Positions 1 through 12,200 of a stretch of 64,000 bases of DNA are shown piece by piece; the stretch's first letter is position 1; each line of letters starts with the position of its first letter. The position numbers and the translations under genes were made by a program. Source of the stretch: Pseudalkalibacillus sp. SCS-8 (GTDB taxonomy: Bacteria; Bacillota; Bacilli; Bacillales; Fictibacillaceae); assembly GCF_040126055.1 (NCBI RefSeq), contig NZ_CP143541.1, forward strand, positions 558,001 to 622,000. The letters are read 5' to 3'. Below the pieces are notes generated by a model. It was not told the DNA's origin. It did no database searches and saw only the letters and a list, made by a program, of their open reading frames with translations.

Positions 1-70
1 TCCCGATAAAAACGAGACTTAGTGCAAATGTCCTGATTTTATTTATTTTACTTGTATATTTTAGTTCCAT
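1..70 (-). CDS. ygzB: YgzB, UPF0295 family membrane protein (5' end only)
   Basis: This is the beginning of a gene on the minus strand that runs off the left edge. The start codon is the complement of 68-70, with an AGGAGG-type ribosome binding site at about 80-87. The 23 visible residues include SKINKIRTFALSLVFIG, which I recognise as the N-terminus of the UPF0295 (YgzB) family: small, probably two-helix membrane proteins of unknown function in Bacillaceae. The order ygzB (minus) then ygxA (plus) upstream of an rRNA operon is as I recall it from B. subtilis, which supports the call. Only the N-terminal part can be judged. Its function is unknown. Confidence 0.8.
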   Translation of the reverse strand, partial: MELKYTSKINKIRTFALSLVFIG

Positions 71-227
71 AATATACATTCCTCCTGCACACAGTATAGC
101 AAAGAACAAATTCGAAATCATGAACATTCTTTTAACTTTCTATATTGTTAAAGGAAAAACAGTTGGAACATGGAATAGATTACATTGAAGAAGTACGACG
201 GAGATTCATACAGGAGATGATTGTACG

Positions 228-1097
228 ATGGAAGATATATTACGGCCTCTATATCAGGAGAGGGCAAGCCGCGAGGAGACATTGGGTGTATTATTGGTAG
301 AGAAGCATAAAGCATTCAGTCCATCTACCGACCATTTTGATGTCATCCTGTTCATAATTGTAGAGAAAGCAGAGTCATCCTGGCAGGTGAAACATTATGA
401 ATTTGAAAATAAAAAAGCAGCCTTACATGTTGTTGACCTTCAACAATTAAATGAATGGCTTATGCTCGGTTCCCACAGACGTGTAGTGGATTGGGTCGTG
501 AACGGCAAAGTGTTGTTCGACCGAAATGAATTTGTTGATGCATTGAAGAAGCGCATTAATGATTTTCCGATTGCGGAACGAAAAAAGAAGATCGGTATCG
601 AATTTGCCAAGCTCGTCCGTAGGTTTTCAGATGGAAAAGAACTCTATTATGCTGGTCACTTTTTGGATGCTTACAATAACATCATACATGCACTTCATCA
701 TTTGGCCCGGCTATCTGTCATTGAGCATGGTTTCTATCCGGAAGTGACGGTATGGAATCAAGTGAAGCAAATTGAACCAGAGATCTACAAGTTATATGAA
801 GAATTGACCTCAAGTGATGAACCAATTAATAAAAGGATTGAATTGCTCATTCTCGCAAACGAGTTCTCATTGTCTTCAAAAACTGCCCTTGGTTCTCGTC
901 ACCTGAAAGATGTAATGGAGACAAAAGCAGAATCCTGGTCCTTTTATGAATTGATGCAGCATCCAGAAATGGCTGATTATAAAATTGATCTAGGAGCGGT
1001 CATTGAACATCTCATTGAAAAAGAATACATTCAAGTCGTCCGACACGAAACGAAAGGGAAGGGGATTTTCCACAGGACTTATTCATTTAGAAAATAG
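228..1097 (+). CDS. ygxA: YgxA, nucleotidyltransferase-like protein
   Basis: A 289-residue soluble protein resembling YgxA, annotated in Bacillaceae as nucleotidyltransferase-like. The N-terminal half (about 1-125) looks like a degenerate nucleotidyltransferase fold. The middle (about 125-215; GHFLDAYNNIIHALHHLARL) resembles the helical HEPN/KNTase C-terminal type, and the last 65 residues resemble a winged helix (MADYKIDLGAVIEHLIEKEY). I see no clean GSx10DxD catalytic signature, so activity is uncertain. The ATG at 228 follows AGGAG at 212-216; upstream codons in frame give no better start. It is divergent from ygzB and lies just upstream of the rRNA promoters, the order found in B. subtilis. 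No substrate can be assigned. Confidence 0.8.
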   Translation: MEDILRPLYQERASREETLGVLLVEKHKAFSPSTDHFDVILFIIVEKAESSWQVKHYEFENKKAALHVVDLQQLNEWLMLGSHRRVVDWVVNGKVLFDRNEFVDALKKRINDFPIAERKKKIGIEFAKLVRRFSDGKELYYAGHFLDAYNNIIHALHHLARLSVIEHGFYPEVTVWNQVKQIEPEIYKLYEELTSSDEPINKRIELLILANEFSLSSKTALGSRHLKDVMETKAESWSFYELMQHPEMADYKIDLGAVIEHLIEKEYIQVVRHETKGKGIFHRTYSFRK

Positions 1098-1232
1098 AAC
1101 GACGTTAACGCGCATGTTCAAGTGAGGGTCACGGTGAAGTGGAGTAAATGTTGAAAGAATAAACAAAGATGTCCTCTATATAAGTGAAATCTCGGTTCTT
1201 TAAAGTGAGAGAAAATTAATTGCAAAATCATG

Positions 1233-1262
1233 TTGACACTTCTTTTCGAACCATGGTATATT
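1233..1262 (+). promoter_or_regulatory. rRNA operon promoter P1 (sigma-A)
   Basis: TTGACA (1233-1238) and TATATT (1257-1262) are separated by 18 bases. It lies in the gene-free stretch between ygxA and the 16S gene, about 95 bases upstream of a second promoter. Tandem P1/P2 promoters are the rule for Bacillus rRNA operons. Confidence 0.75.
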
Positions 1263-1331
1263 ATATCTCGTCGCTGCGAAAGCGGCGGGATGTTTTGTTT
1301 AAAACGACAACGAAATTCAACAAAAAAGTTG

Positions 1332-1360
1332 TTGACAGCAAAACGTTCAAATGATATTCT
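1332..1360 (+). promoter_or_regulatory. rRNA operon promoter P2 (sigma-A)
   Basis: A perfect TTGACA (1332-1337) is followed after 17 bases by TATTCT (1355-1360), preceded by an A+T-rich UP-like stretch. This is the stronger-looking of the two promoters. Transcription should begin near 1367. Confidence 0.85.
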
Positions 1361-1443
1361 ATAAAAGTCGCTGTTAAGACAACAGCAAACAAAAAACTTC
1401 GATAACAGACAACGCATTTTGTTGATTCTGATCGAAAGAACCA

Positions 1444-1475
1444 GTTCTTTGAAAACTGAACAAAAGCCAAGCGTG
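1444..1475 (+). other. 16S leader: boxA-like element and processing stem (5' arm)
   Basis: The leader carries a TTCTTTGAAAACTGAAC element typical of Bacillus rRNA leaders, in the position of antitermination/processing signals. CAAAAGCCAAGCGTG (1461-1475) can pair with CACGCTTTGGCTTTTG at 3116-3131 beyond the 16S 3' end, with one bulge. This gives the long stem normally cut by RNase III to release pre-16S RNA. Confidence 0.75.
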
Positions 1476-1538
1476 AAACGGGTTTTTAATAACCCTGAAT
1501 CAATTTCGATTTACATTTATGAGCAAGACAAACTTTAC

Positions 1539-6200
<4,662 letters not shown>

Positions 6201-6324
6201 AATCAATGAACGCTGACTAACAACGTCACGTCCTGTGACAACGTCAGCACTAGCACATCCTGTGCGTCGTGTTTTCAAGAAACGTTATCTAGTTTTGAGG
6301 GAATAGGATTCCCCAACAAAATAG

Positions 6325-6440
<116 letters not shown>

Positions 6441-6453
6441 TATTTTATAACGA

Positions 6454-6528
6454 TCCGCAGTAGCTCAGTGGTAGAGCTATCGGCTGTTAACCGATCGGTC
6501 GCAGGTTCGAGTCCTGCCTGCGGAGCCA
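6454..6528 (+). tRNA. tRNA-Asn (GUU)
   Basis: The cloverleaf is complete, with acceptor TCCGCAG/CTGCGGA, anticodon GTT at 6486-6488, GGTTCGAGTCC T-loop and encoded CCA. It is the first gene of the 16-tRNA cluster. Confidence 0.97.
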
Positions 6529-6529
6529 C

Positions 6530-6622
6530 GGAGAGCTGTCCGAGAGGTCGAAGGAGCACGATTGGAAATCGTGTGTACGGTTTTAACCCGTACCGAGGGT
6601 TCGAATCCCTCGCTCTCCGCCA
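6530..6622 (+). tRNA. tRNA-Ser (GGA)
   Basis: A long-variable-arm tRNA of 93 bases, acceptor GGAGAGC/GCTCTCC, anticodon GGA in GATTGGAAATC, CCA encoded. It begins one base after tRNA-Asn. Confidence 0.97.
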
Positions 6623-6653
6623 TTAAAGAAATTATGTTACATAAATTTATATC

Positions 6654-6728
6654 GGCCCCTTGGTCAAGTGGTTAAGACACCGCCCTTTCACGGCGGTAAC
6701 ACGGGTTCGAATCCCGTAGGGGTCACCA
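6654..6728 (+). tRNA. tRNA-Glu (UUC)
   Basis: Acceptor GGCCCCT/AGGGGTC, anticodon TTC in CCTTTCACG, CCA encoded, 75 bases. Confidence 0.97.
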
Positions 6729-6734
6729 TCTATC

Positions 6735-6810
6735 GGAGGATTAGCTCAGCTGGGAGAGCACCTGCCTTACAAGCAGGGGGTCGGCGGTTCGATCCCGTCA
6801 TCCTCCACCA
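6735..6810 (+). tRNA. tRNA-Val (UAC)
   Basis: Acceptor GGAGGAT/ATCCTCC, anticodon TAC in CCTTACAAG, CCA encoded, 76 bases. Confidence 0.97.
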
Positions 6811-6816
6811 TATCGT

Positions 6817-6893
<77 letters not shown>

Positions 6894-6948
6894 ATTTAAG
6901 TTCATTGCACAACATCGATTTAACATCCTAGTTCAATGAACATATGGA

Positions 6949-7047
6949 GTACCCGAAGGGGTGCAACCAAATTAAAACTTACAACGACGAATAAACTTCA
7001 TTGTTAGTTTTAGATCCTGGTACCCGTAAGGGTGCAACCAAATCAAA
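6949..7047 (+). repeat. Two copies of a small hairpin inside the tRNA array
   Basis: The gap between tRNA-fMet and tRNA-Asp (about 170 bases, much longer than its neighbours) holds two similar units 70 bases apart. Each has GTACCC, a four-base loop (GAAG or GTAA), GGGTGC, then AACCAAAT and an A-rich tail (6950 and 7020 onward). The stem is six pairs including one G-T. An extra 8-base inverted repeat, GTTCATTG (6900-6907) and CAATGAAC (6934-6941), precedes the first copy. Neither unit is a complete tRNA. They could be processing signals, remnants of tRNA 3' ends (the tail resembles GCAACCA of tRNA-fMet), or small RNAs cut from the operon. Confidence 0.6.
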
Positions 7048-7062
7048 CCTTAATTCTAAGAT

Positions 7063-7138
7063 GGACCCGTGGTGTAGGGGTTAACATGCCTGCCTGTCAC
7101 GCAGGAGATCGCCGGTTCGAATCCGGTCGGGTCCGCCA
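7063..7138 (+). tRNA. tRNA-Asp (GUC)
   Basis: Acceptor GGACCCG/CGGGTCC, anticodon GTC in CTGTCACG, CCA encoded, 76 bases. Confidence 0.97.
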
Positions 7139-7142
7139 TCTT

Positions 7143-7218
<76 letters not shown>

Positions 7219-7225
7219 TTGGTTT

Positions 7226-7301
<76 letters not shown>

Positions 7302-7390
7302 TTTTCTCTTTTAGGAATAGATTGGTTATGATTCCTGAATTTACACTTGAAACAGAGTGAAATCTGTACTACAATATTAATTGTCTCTTT

Positions 7391-7475
7391 GGAGGGGTAG
7401 CGAAGTGGCTAAACGCGGCGGACTGTAAATCCGCTCCCTCAGGGTTCGGCGGTTCGAATCCGTCCCCCTCCACCA
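7391..7475 (+). tRNA. tRNA-Tyr (GUA)
   Basis: A long-variable-arm tRNA of 85 bases, acceptor GGAGGGG/CCCCTCC, anticodon GTA in CTGTAAATC, CCA encoded. An 89-base spacer separates it from tRNA-Thr. Confidence 0.97.
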
Positions 7476-7478
7476 TTT

Positions 7479-7552
7479 AGGGGTATAGTTTAACGGTAGA
7501 ACAGAGGTCTCCAAAACCTCCAGTGTGGGTTCGATTCCTACTACCCCTGCCA
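7479..7552 (+). tRNA. tRNA-Trp (CCA)
   Basis: Acceptor AGGGGTA/TACCCCT, anticodon CCA in TCTCCAAAAC, CCA 3' end encoded, 74 bases. Confidence 0.97.
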
Positions 7553-7572
7553 ATTTTTAAAATTCATGTGAT

Positions 7573-7649
7573 GGCGATTGTGGCGAAGTGGTTAACGCAC
7601 CGGATTGTGGTTCCGGCATTCGTGGGTTCGATTCCCATCAGTCGCCCCA
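7573..7649 (+). tRNA. tRNA-His (GUG)
   Basis: Anticodon GTG in ATTGTGGTT. The extra G at position -1 (7573) opposite C73 is the histidine identity element. CCA encoded, 77 bases. Confidence 0.97.
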
Positions 7650-7655
7650 TTGCGT

Positions 7656-7730
7656 TGGGCTATAGCCAAGCGGTAAGGCAACGGACTTTGACTCCGTCAT
7701 GCGTTGGTTCGAATCCAGCTAGCCCAGCCA
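7656..7730 (+). tRNA. tRNA-Gln (UUG)
   Basis: Acceptor TGGGCTA/TAGCCCA, anticodon TTG in CTTTGACTC, CCA encoded, 75 bases. Confidence 0.97.
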
Positions 7731-7735
7731 ATTTT

Positions 7736-7810
7736 GCGGAAGTAGTTCAGTGGTAGAACACCACCTTGCCAAGGTGGGGGTCGCGGGTTCGAATCCCGTC
7801 TTCCGCTCCA
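7736..7810 (+). tRNA. tRNA-Gly (GCC)
   Basis: Acceptor GCGGAAG/CTTCCGC, anticodon GCC in CTTGCCAAG, CCA encoded, 75 bases. Confidence 0.97.
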
Positions 7811-7879
7811 TTAAGTTTCCAAAAAAGAACTGCCGAAAAGTGGTACTCGAATTAGCCTATAAAACATAAAGTAGAGTAC

Positions 7880-7954
7880 GGCGGCATAGCCAAGTGGTAA
7901 GGCACGGGTCTGCAAAACCCTTATCCCCCGGTTCGAATCCGGGTGCCGCCTCCA
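7880..7954 (+). tRNA. tRNA-Cys (GCA)
   Basis: Acceptor GGCGGCA/TGCCGCC, anticodon GCA in TCTGCAAAAC, CCA encoded, 75 bases. Confidence 0.97.
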
Positions 7955-7965
7955 TTAACTACCCA

Positions 7966-8054
7966 GCCGGGGTGGTGGAATTGGCAGACACACAGGACTT
8001 AAAATCCTGCGGTAGGTGACTACCGTGCCGGTTCAAGTCCGGCCCTCGGCACCA
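7966..8054 (+). tRNA. tRNA-Leu (UAA)
   Basis: A long-variable-arm tRNA of 89 bases, anticodon TAA in ACTTAAAAT, CCA encoded. It is the first of two adjacent leucine tRNAs. Confidence 0.97.
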
Positions 8055-8083
8055 TAAAAACTTGATATCATTTTTAGACACAT

Positions 8084-8168
8084 GCCGGTGTGGCGGAATT
8101 GGCAGACGCGCACGACTCAAAATCGTGTTCCTCACGGAGTGTCGGTTCGACCCCGACCACCGGTACCA
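8084..8168 (+). tRNA. tRNA-Leu (CAA)
   Basis: A long-variable-arm tRNA of 85 bases, acceptor GCCGGTG/CACCGGT, anticodon CAA in ACTCAAAAT, CCA encoded. It is the last gene of the operon. I found no second copy of its 3' end elsewhere in the window, so there is no visible sign of an integration site. Confidence 0.96.
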
Positions 8169-8185
8169 TTACATATTATATTGAC

Positions 8186-8222
8186 AAGGAATTTCACAAG
8201 AAATTGTGAAGTTCCTTTTTTT
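8186..8222 (+). terminator. Terminator of the rRNA-tRNA operon
   Basis: AAGGAATTTCACAA pairs with TTGTGAAGTTCCTT across a tiny loop and runs into seven or more T. It closes the whole rRNA-tRNA transcription unit. Confidence 0.9.
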
Positions 8223-8470
8223 GTGAAAAAGTTTAAGCTAGGACTAGGTTTAGATAATATCTACGTACAAAAGTATGTGTAAATTTCATTTAAAATTAAG
8301 TGTCTCTTATACTGAAGGATGATGAGATCATCTCAGCTACACTAAACCAGTCACAGGTAAAGAGTTAAGAAAAAACGAATGAGGTAGGGCTAGTAATATT
8401 AGTACACCAGCTGAAACGCCCAGGATGCCTATAGATCTCAGGCTGCATAAAAGATAAAAAGTCTCAGAAA

Positions 8471-8500
8471 AAAATCACCCGTTCATATGGGTGATTTTTT
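8471..8500 (+). terminator. Terminator-like hairpin in the spacer
   Basis: AAAATCACCC and GGGTGATTTT enclose an 8-base loop and are followed by further T. The hairpin is symmetrical enough to act on both strands. No gene directly precedes it, so it may be left from a lost gene or a second barrier after the tRNA operon. Confidence 0.7.
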
Positions 8501-8852
8501 GACTTTAAAATACAATTTCATTTTATATATTGAAATAAAACATAGGTAACTCACCTGAAAGTTTAGGAAAATATTTTATATTCGGTATGTATCTTCAAAA
8601 ATATACTTAAAACTTTGAAAGATAGGCATAAACTTAGTATTAAAAATCCATAAATAATGTTGAATTTAGAAAGATGTTTGAAGCTTATAGGATTTGAAGG
8701 ATATTTTTAAATTGCATTTGAATTTATATCATATTCGTGTATATAGGCGTTAAGATGTATAAAGGAGTGATACTCAGTCCTTATTTCCTTTAACAAGCTT
8801 CATAAAATGAACTTCTAAAGAAAGCTAGATGATTAGTTAGTGGTTCTATCAT

Positions 8853-8875
8853 GTCAGGTTAAAGCCTGGCTTTTT
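8853..8875 (+). terminator. Weak terminator-like hairpin
   Basis: GTCAGG and CCTGGC (six pairs, one G-T) with a 6-base loop and a following TTTTT run. Weaker than its neighbours, and not preceded by a recognisable gene. Confidence 0.45.
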
Positions 8876-9075
8876 GTATGGGTTTTAAATGTATTTTTGA
8901 TTTACTATAACGACAAACTTTCACAAAGGAAAAATCATTATTCCACTAAAGTTCATGATAAACCATCTCTAGGATACATATTTCAAGCGAAAACGTCGAA
9001 AAACCTTTAATTGGTTCATTAGACTTACAAATGACCTTTAGTCTGGTTATATAGAACTAAATTACCAAAAATGGA

Positions 9076-9104
9076 TTTACTTTACAGTTTATAGTTAATA
9101 TAAT
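9076..9104 (+). promoter_or_regulatory. Possible sigma-A promoter of the NRPS-PKS cluster
   Basis: TTTACT (9076-9081) and a perfect TATAAT (9099-9104) are 17 bases apart, about 175 bases upstream of the first NRPS start. The -35 box matches four of six consensus bases. It is the best candidate I can see in the A+T-rich spacer. The long leader has no riboswitch or attenuator that I recognise. Confidence 0.5.
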
Positions 9105-9281
9105 GGGTTCAAAGTTAGACAATTTGGTAAATTATTCATCTTTATTCAACAAAATATTAGTTAAATATCCTTATTTACGCACTTAAAGTCCTATAAAAGG
9201 CAATTTATTTACTACTTTGGGACCTACGAAATGATTAGTTAATATATATTACAACTTGTTGAAGTCTATTGGGAGGTTTGT

Positions 9282-12200
9282 ATGAGTAATCCTTATATGA
9301 TGAGCATAATAAATAAGACAAAAAGTGATTATCCAGCTCATAAAACAATTACTGAACTATTTGAAGATCAAGTGGCGTTAAACTTTCATAAAACAGCTCT
9401 GGTTCATAAGGATAGAAAGGTATCATATGGACTACTCAACAAAATGGCTAATCGCGTTGCCAGATATTTATCAAAGAGAGGAATTGGTCCAGAAAAAGTA
9501 GCAGCATTTATGCTGGATCAAGGTATAGATAGGATTGTTACCATACTAGGAATACTGAAGGCGGGAGGCGCTTATCTGCCCATAGATAAGACTTACCCTA
9601 AAGAACGGATCGAGTACATGCTTCAAGACAGCGGGGCACAATTCCTGTTGACTGATGAAGCTCTCTCAAATGAATTTACTACAGAGTATATAAGGATTGA
9701 TGAGGTAGACTTTAGTCTTTATGAAGATTCTGACCTTCACTTAATGTCGAATAGCCAACAACTAATGTATGTAATCTATACCTCGGGATCAACTGGAACA
9801 CCTAAGGGGGTTATGGTCGAACACAGAAGTGTAATCAGGTTGGTTAAGTCAACTAATTATATTGACTTCCTTAAGGATGACAGGATGCTACAAGGTTGTT
9901 CAATACAATTTGATGTTTCCATCTTTGAAATTTGGGGTGCACTCTTAAATGGAATTGAGCTTCATTTAGTTGAGAAAGATTTGTTAATTGAAGCAGATTC
10001 CTTAAGTGAATATTTGAGGTCTGAACAAATCACAATTGTCTGGATGACGACACCACTGTTCAACAATGTGGTTGAACAAAACCCTCAACTGTTTTCTAAT
10101 CTAAGATGTTTGTTAATCGGTGGCGATGCTTTATCACCAAAACATATCGAATTAGTTCGAAGAAATTGCCCGGATGTAACACTGATTAATGGATATGGTC
10201 CAACTGAAAATACGACGTTCTCTACATTTTTTGTAATTGACAAAGAATATAAGAATAATATTCCTATCGGAAAGCCAATAAGTAACTCAACTACATACAT
10301 AATGAATGATGAACTAGAAGTTTTACCAGTAGGTACAATAGGAGAATTATGCGTAGGTGGAGATGGTGTAAGTAGAGGTTACATAAATAAACCTGAATTA
10401 AATGCAGAAAAATTCAAGTACATATCTGATGAGATCGGTAGGGTTTACAGAACAGGAGACCTTGCCAGAATGCTTCCAGATGGGAATATTGAGTTTTTAG
10501 GTCGAGCTGACAACCAAGTGAAAATAAGAGGTTTTAGAATTGAATTAAATGAGGTAGAAAGAGCAGTTGCAAGTCACAAAGACATTTTGGAAACGTTGGT
10601 AATGGTTAAAGGGGATAAAACCAAACAATTATACTGCTTTTACAAGCCTTTAAAGGAATTAGGCACGAAAGAGCTTAGAAAATACCTCCAAGAGAAACTA
10701 CCTGAGCATATGATTCCCACCAAAATGATACAGATTTCCCAGTTTCCATATAATGCAAGTGGTAAAATTGACAGGAAAAAGTTAATGGATTATACCGAAA
10801 ACAGAAAAGACAGAGATGAAAAAATCACTCCTATACAGAAAGAACTCACTGATATTTGTAAAGAAGCAATGGAAATTGCTTCGATTTCTATTCATGATAA
10901 TTTTTACGATGTGGGACTGGATTCCCTATCAGCGGCAAAAGTGCTTAACAAGATCCGAACGAATTTTAAAGTTGATATAAAACTCAGAGACGTTTTGGAA
11001 AATTATACAATTGAATCGCTTGGTCACATCGTTGAAAACTCTTCACCAAGGGTGGTCGAAGCAGACATTATACCTACAATAAATCAAGACTACCACGAAA
11101 TTTCTTCTGCTCAGAAACGGATGTATTTATCTAGTTTAGTTAAAGGTGATTTAACCTACAATATTCCAATAATTGTTTATTTCACCACCAAAATAGATAT
11201 TTCTAAATTAAAACAAGCTCTAGTCAAATTAATGGAAAGGCATGAGTCGCTAAGAACCACTTTTCATTTTGTTGATAATTCAATTTACCAAAGAATACAC
11301 GATCGAGTTGACATTGAAATTGAATCTTTAACAGAAAACAATTATGAGTTAGTTGATTACGACGTCTATAAATACTTAGAGCAATTCGAATTAGAAAAAG
11401 CACCACTATTCAGTGTCAAAGTCATTTCATTGCTTAATAACAAGGATGCACTCTTACTCAACATCCATCACTCGATATTTGATGGATTATCTGCACAAAT
11501 TTTTCTGGATGAATTAATGGCACTTTATCATGGAAGAGAATTAAGGAAGTTACCTTATCAATATAAAGACTTTGCAAAGTGGCATAATGAACACAGTTCA
11601 AATGAAGCTCAAAGAATGATTATTGAAAGAGTGTGGAGTAATAAATATCAAACGTTACCTCAGCCAGCTGTACTTCCATATCGAGAAAGCGAAAAAGAAG
11701 ATGAAACGGAAGAAAACTTTGTAGATGTAATTGTTGATAAACAGACAATTGAGGCTGTTAAAAGTCATATTAAAGAAAACCAATGTAGCATATATATGTT
11801 TTTTATTTCAATTCTCGGTGTACAGTTAGCAAAATACGCAGATGATGGCGACGTGGTCATCACTTCGGTGTCAGATAATCGATCATTGGAAGAGTTCCGG
11901 AACATTATAGGGATGTTCGTTGAGACATACCCAATTCGTTTCAATGTAAAAGAATCACAAACGTTTCATGACTTACTCCGAGTTGTACGTCAAACACTAT
12001 ATGAAGTGCGTGAACATCCCTACCCATTTGATGAACTAATGAGCTTCTTATCTCAACAATCAGGAAAAAATCATAGTGAAGTGTCAAAGTTATTCAATAT
12101 CTTGATGGTATTGGATACTCCAATTGAAGTAGATCAGGAAGAGATCTACGAGGTCAATAGCCTAATTTCTACGAAAACTTCTAAATTCGATCTCACTTTG

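Larger units (their letters stand above)
8223..9075. other. A+T-rich spacer before the biosynthetic cluster
   Basis: About 850 bases without a credible gene; every frame is broken by stops. It contains two terminator-like hairpins (listed separately). The part at 8300-8460 has a mixed composition unlike the rest and could be debris of an old gene or element, but I recognise no protein or RNA family in it. This is where the accessory region begins relative to the conserved tRNA cluster. Confidence 0.6.

Noticed and set aside
8084..8168. tRNA-Leu(CAA) as an attachment site for an integrated island
   Set aside because: I looked for a repeated copy of its 3' end near the right end of the accessory block and saw none; no integrase gene is present.
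8300..8460. Possible IS or transposase remnant in the spacer
   Set aside because: No inverted terminal repeats, target duplication or transposase motif could be recognised in this stretch.
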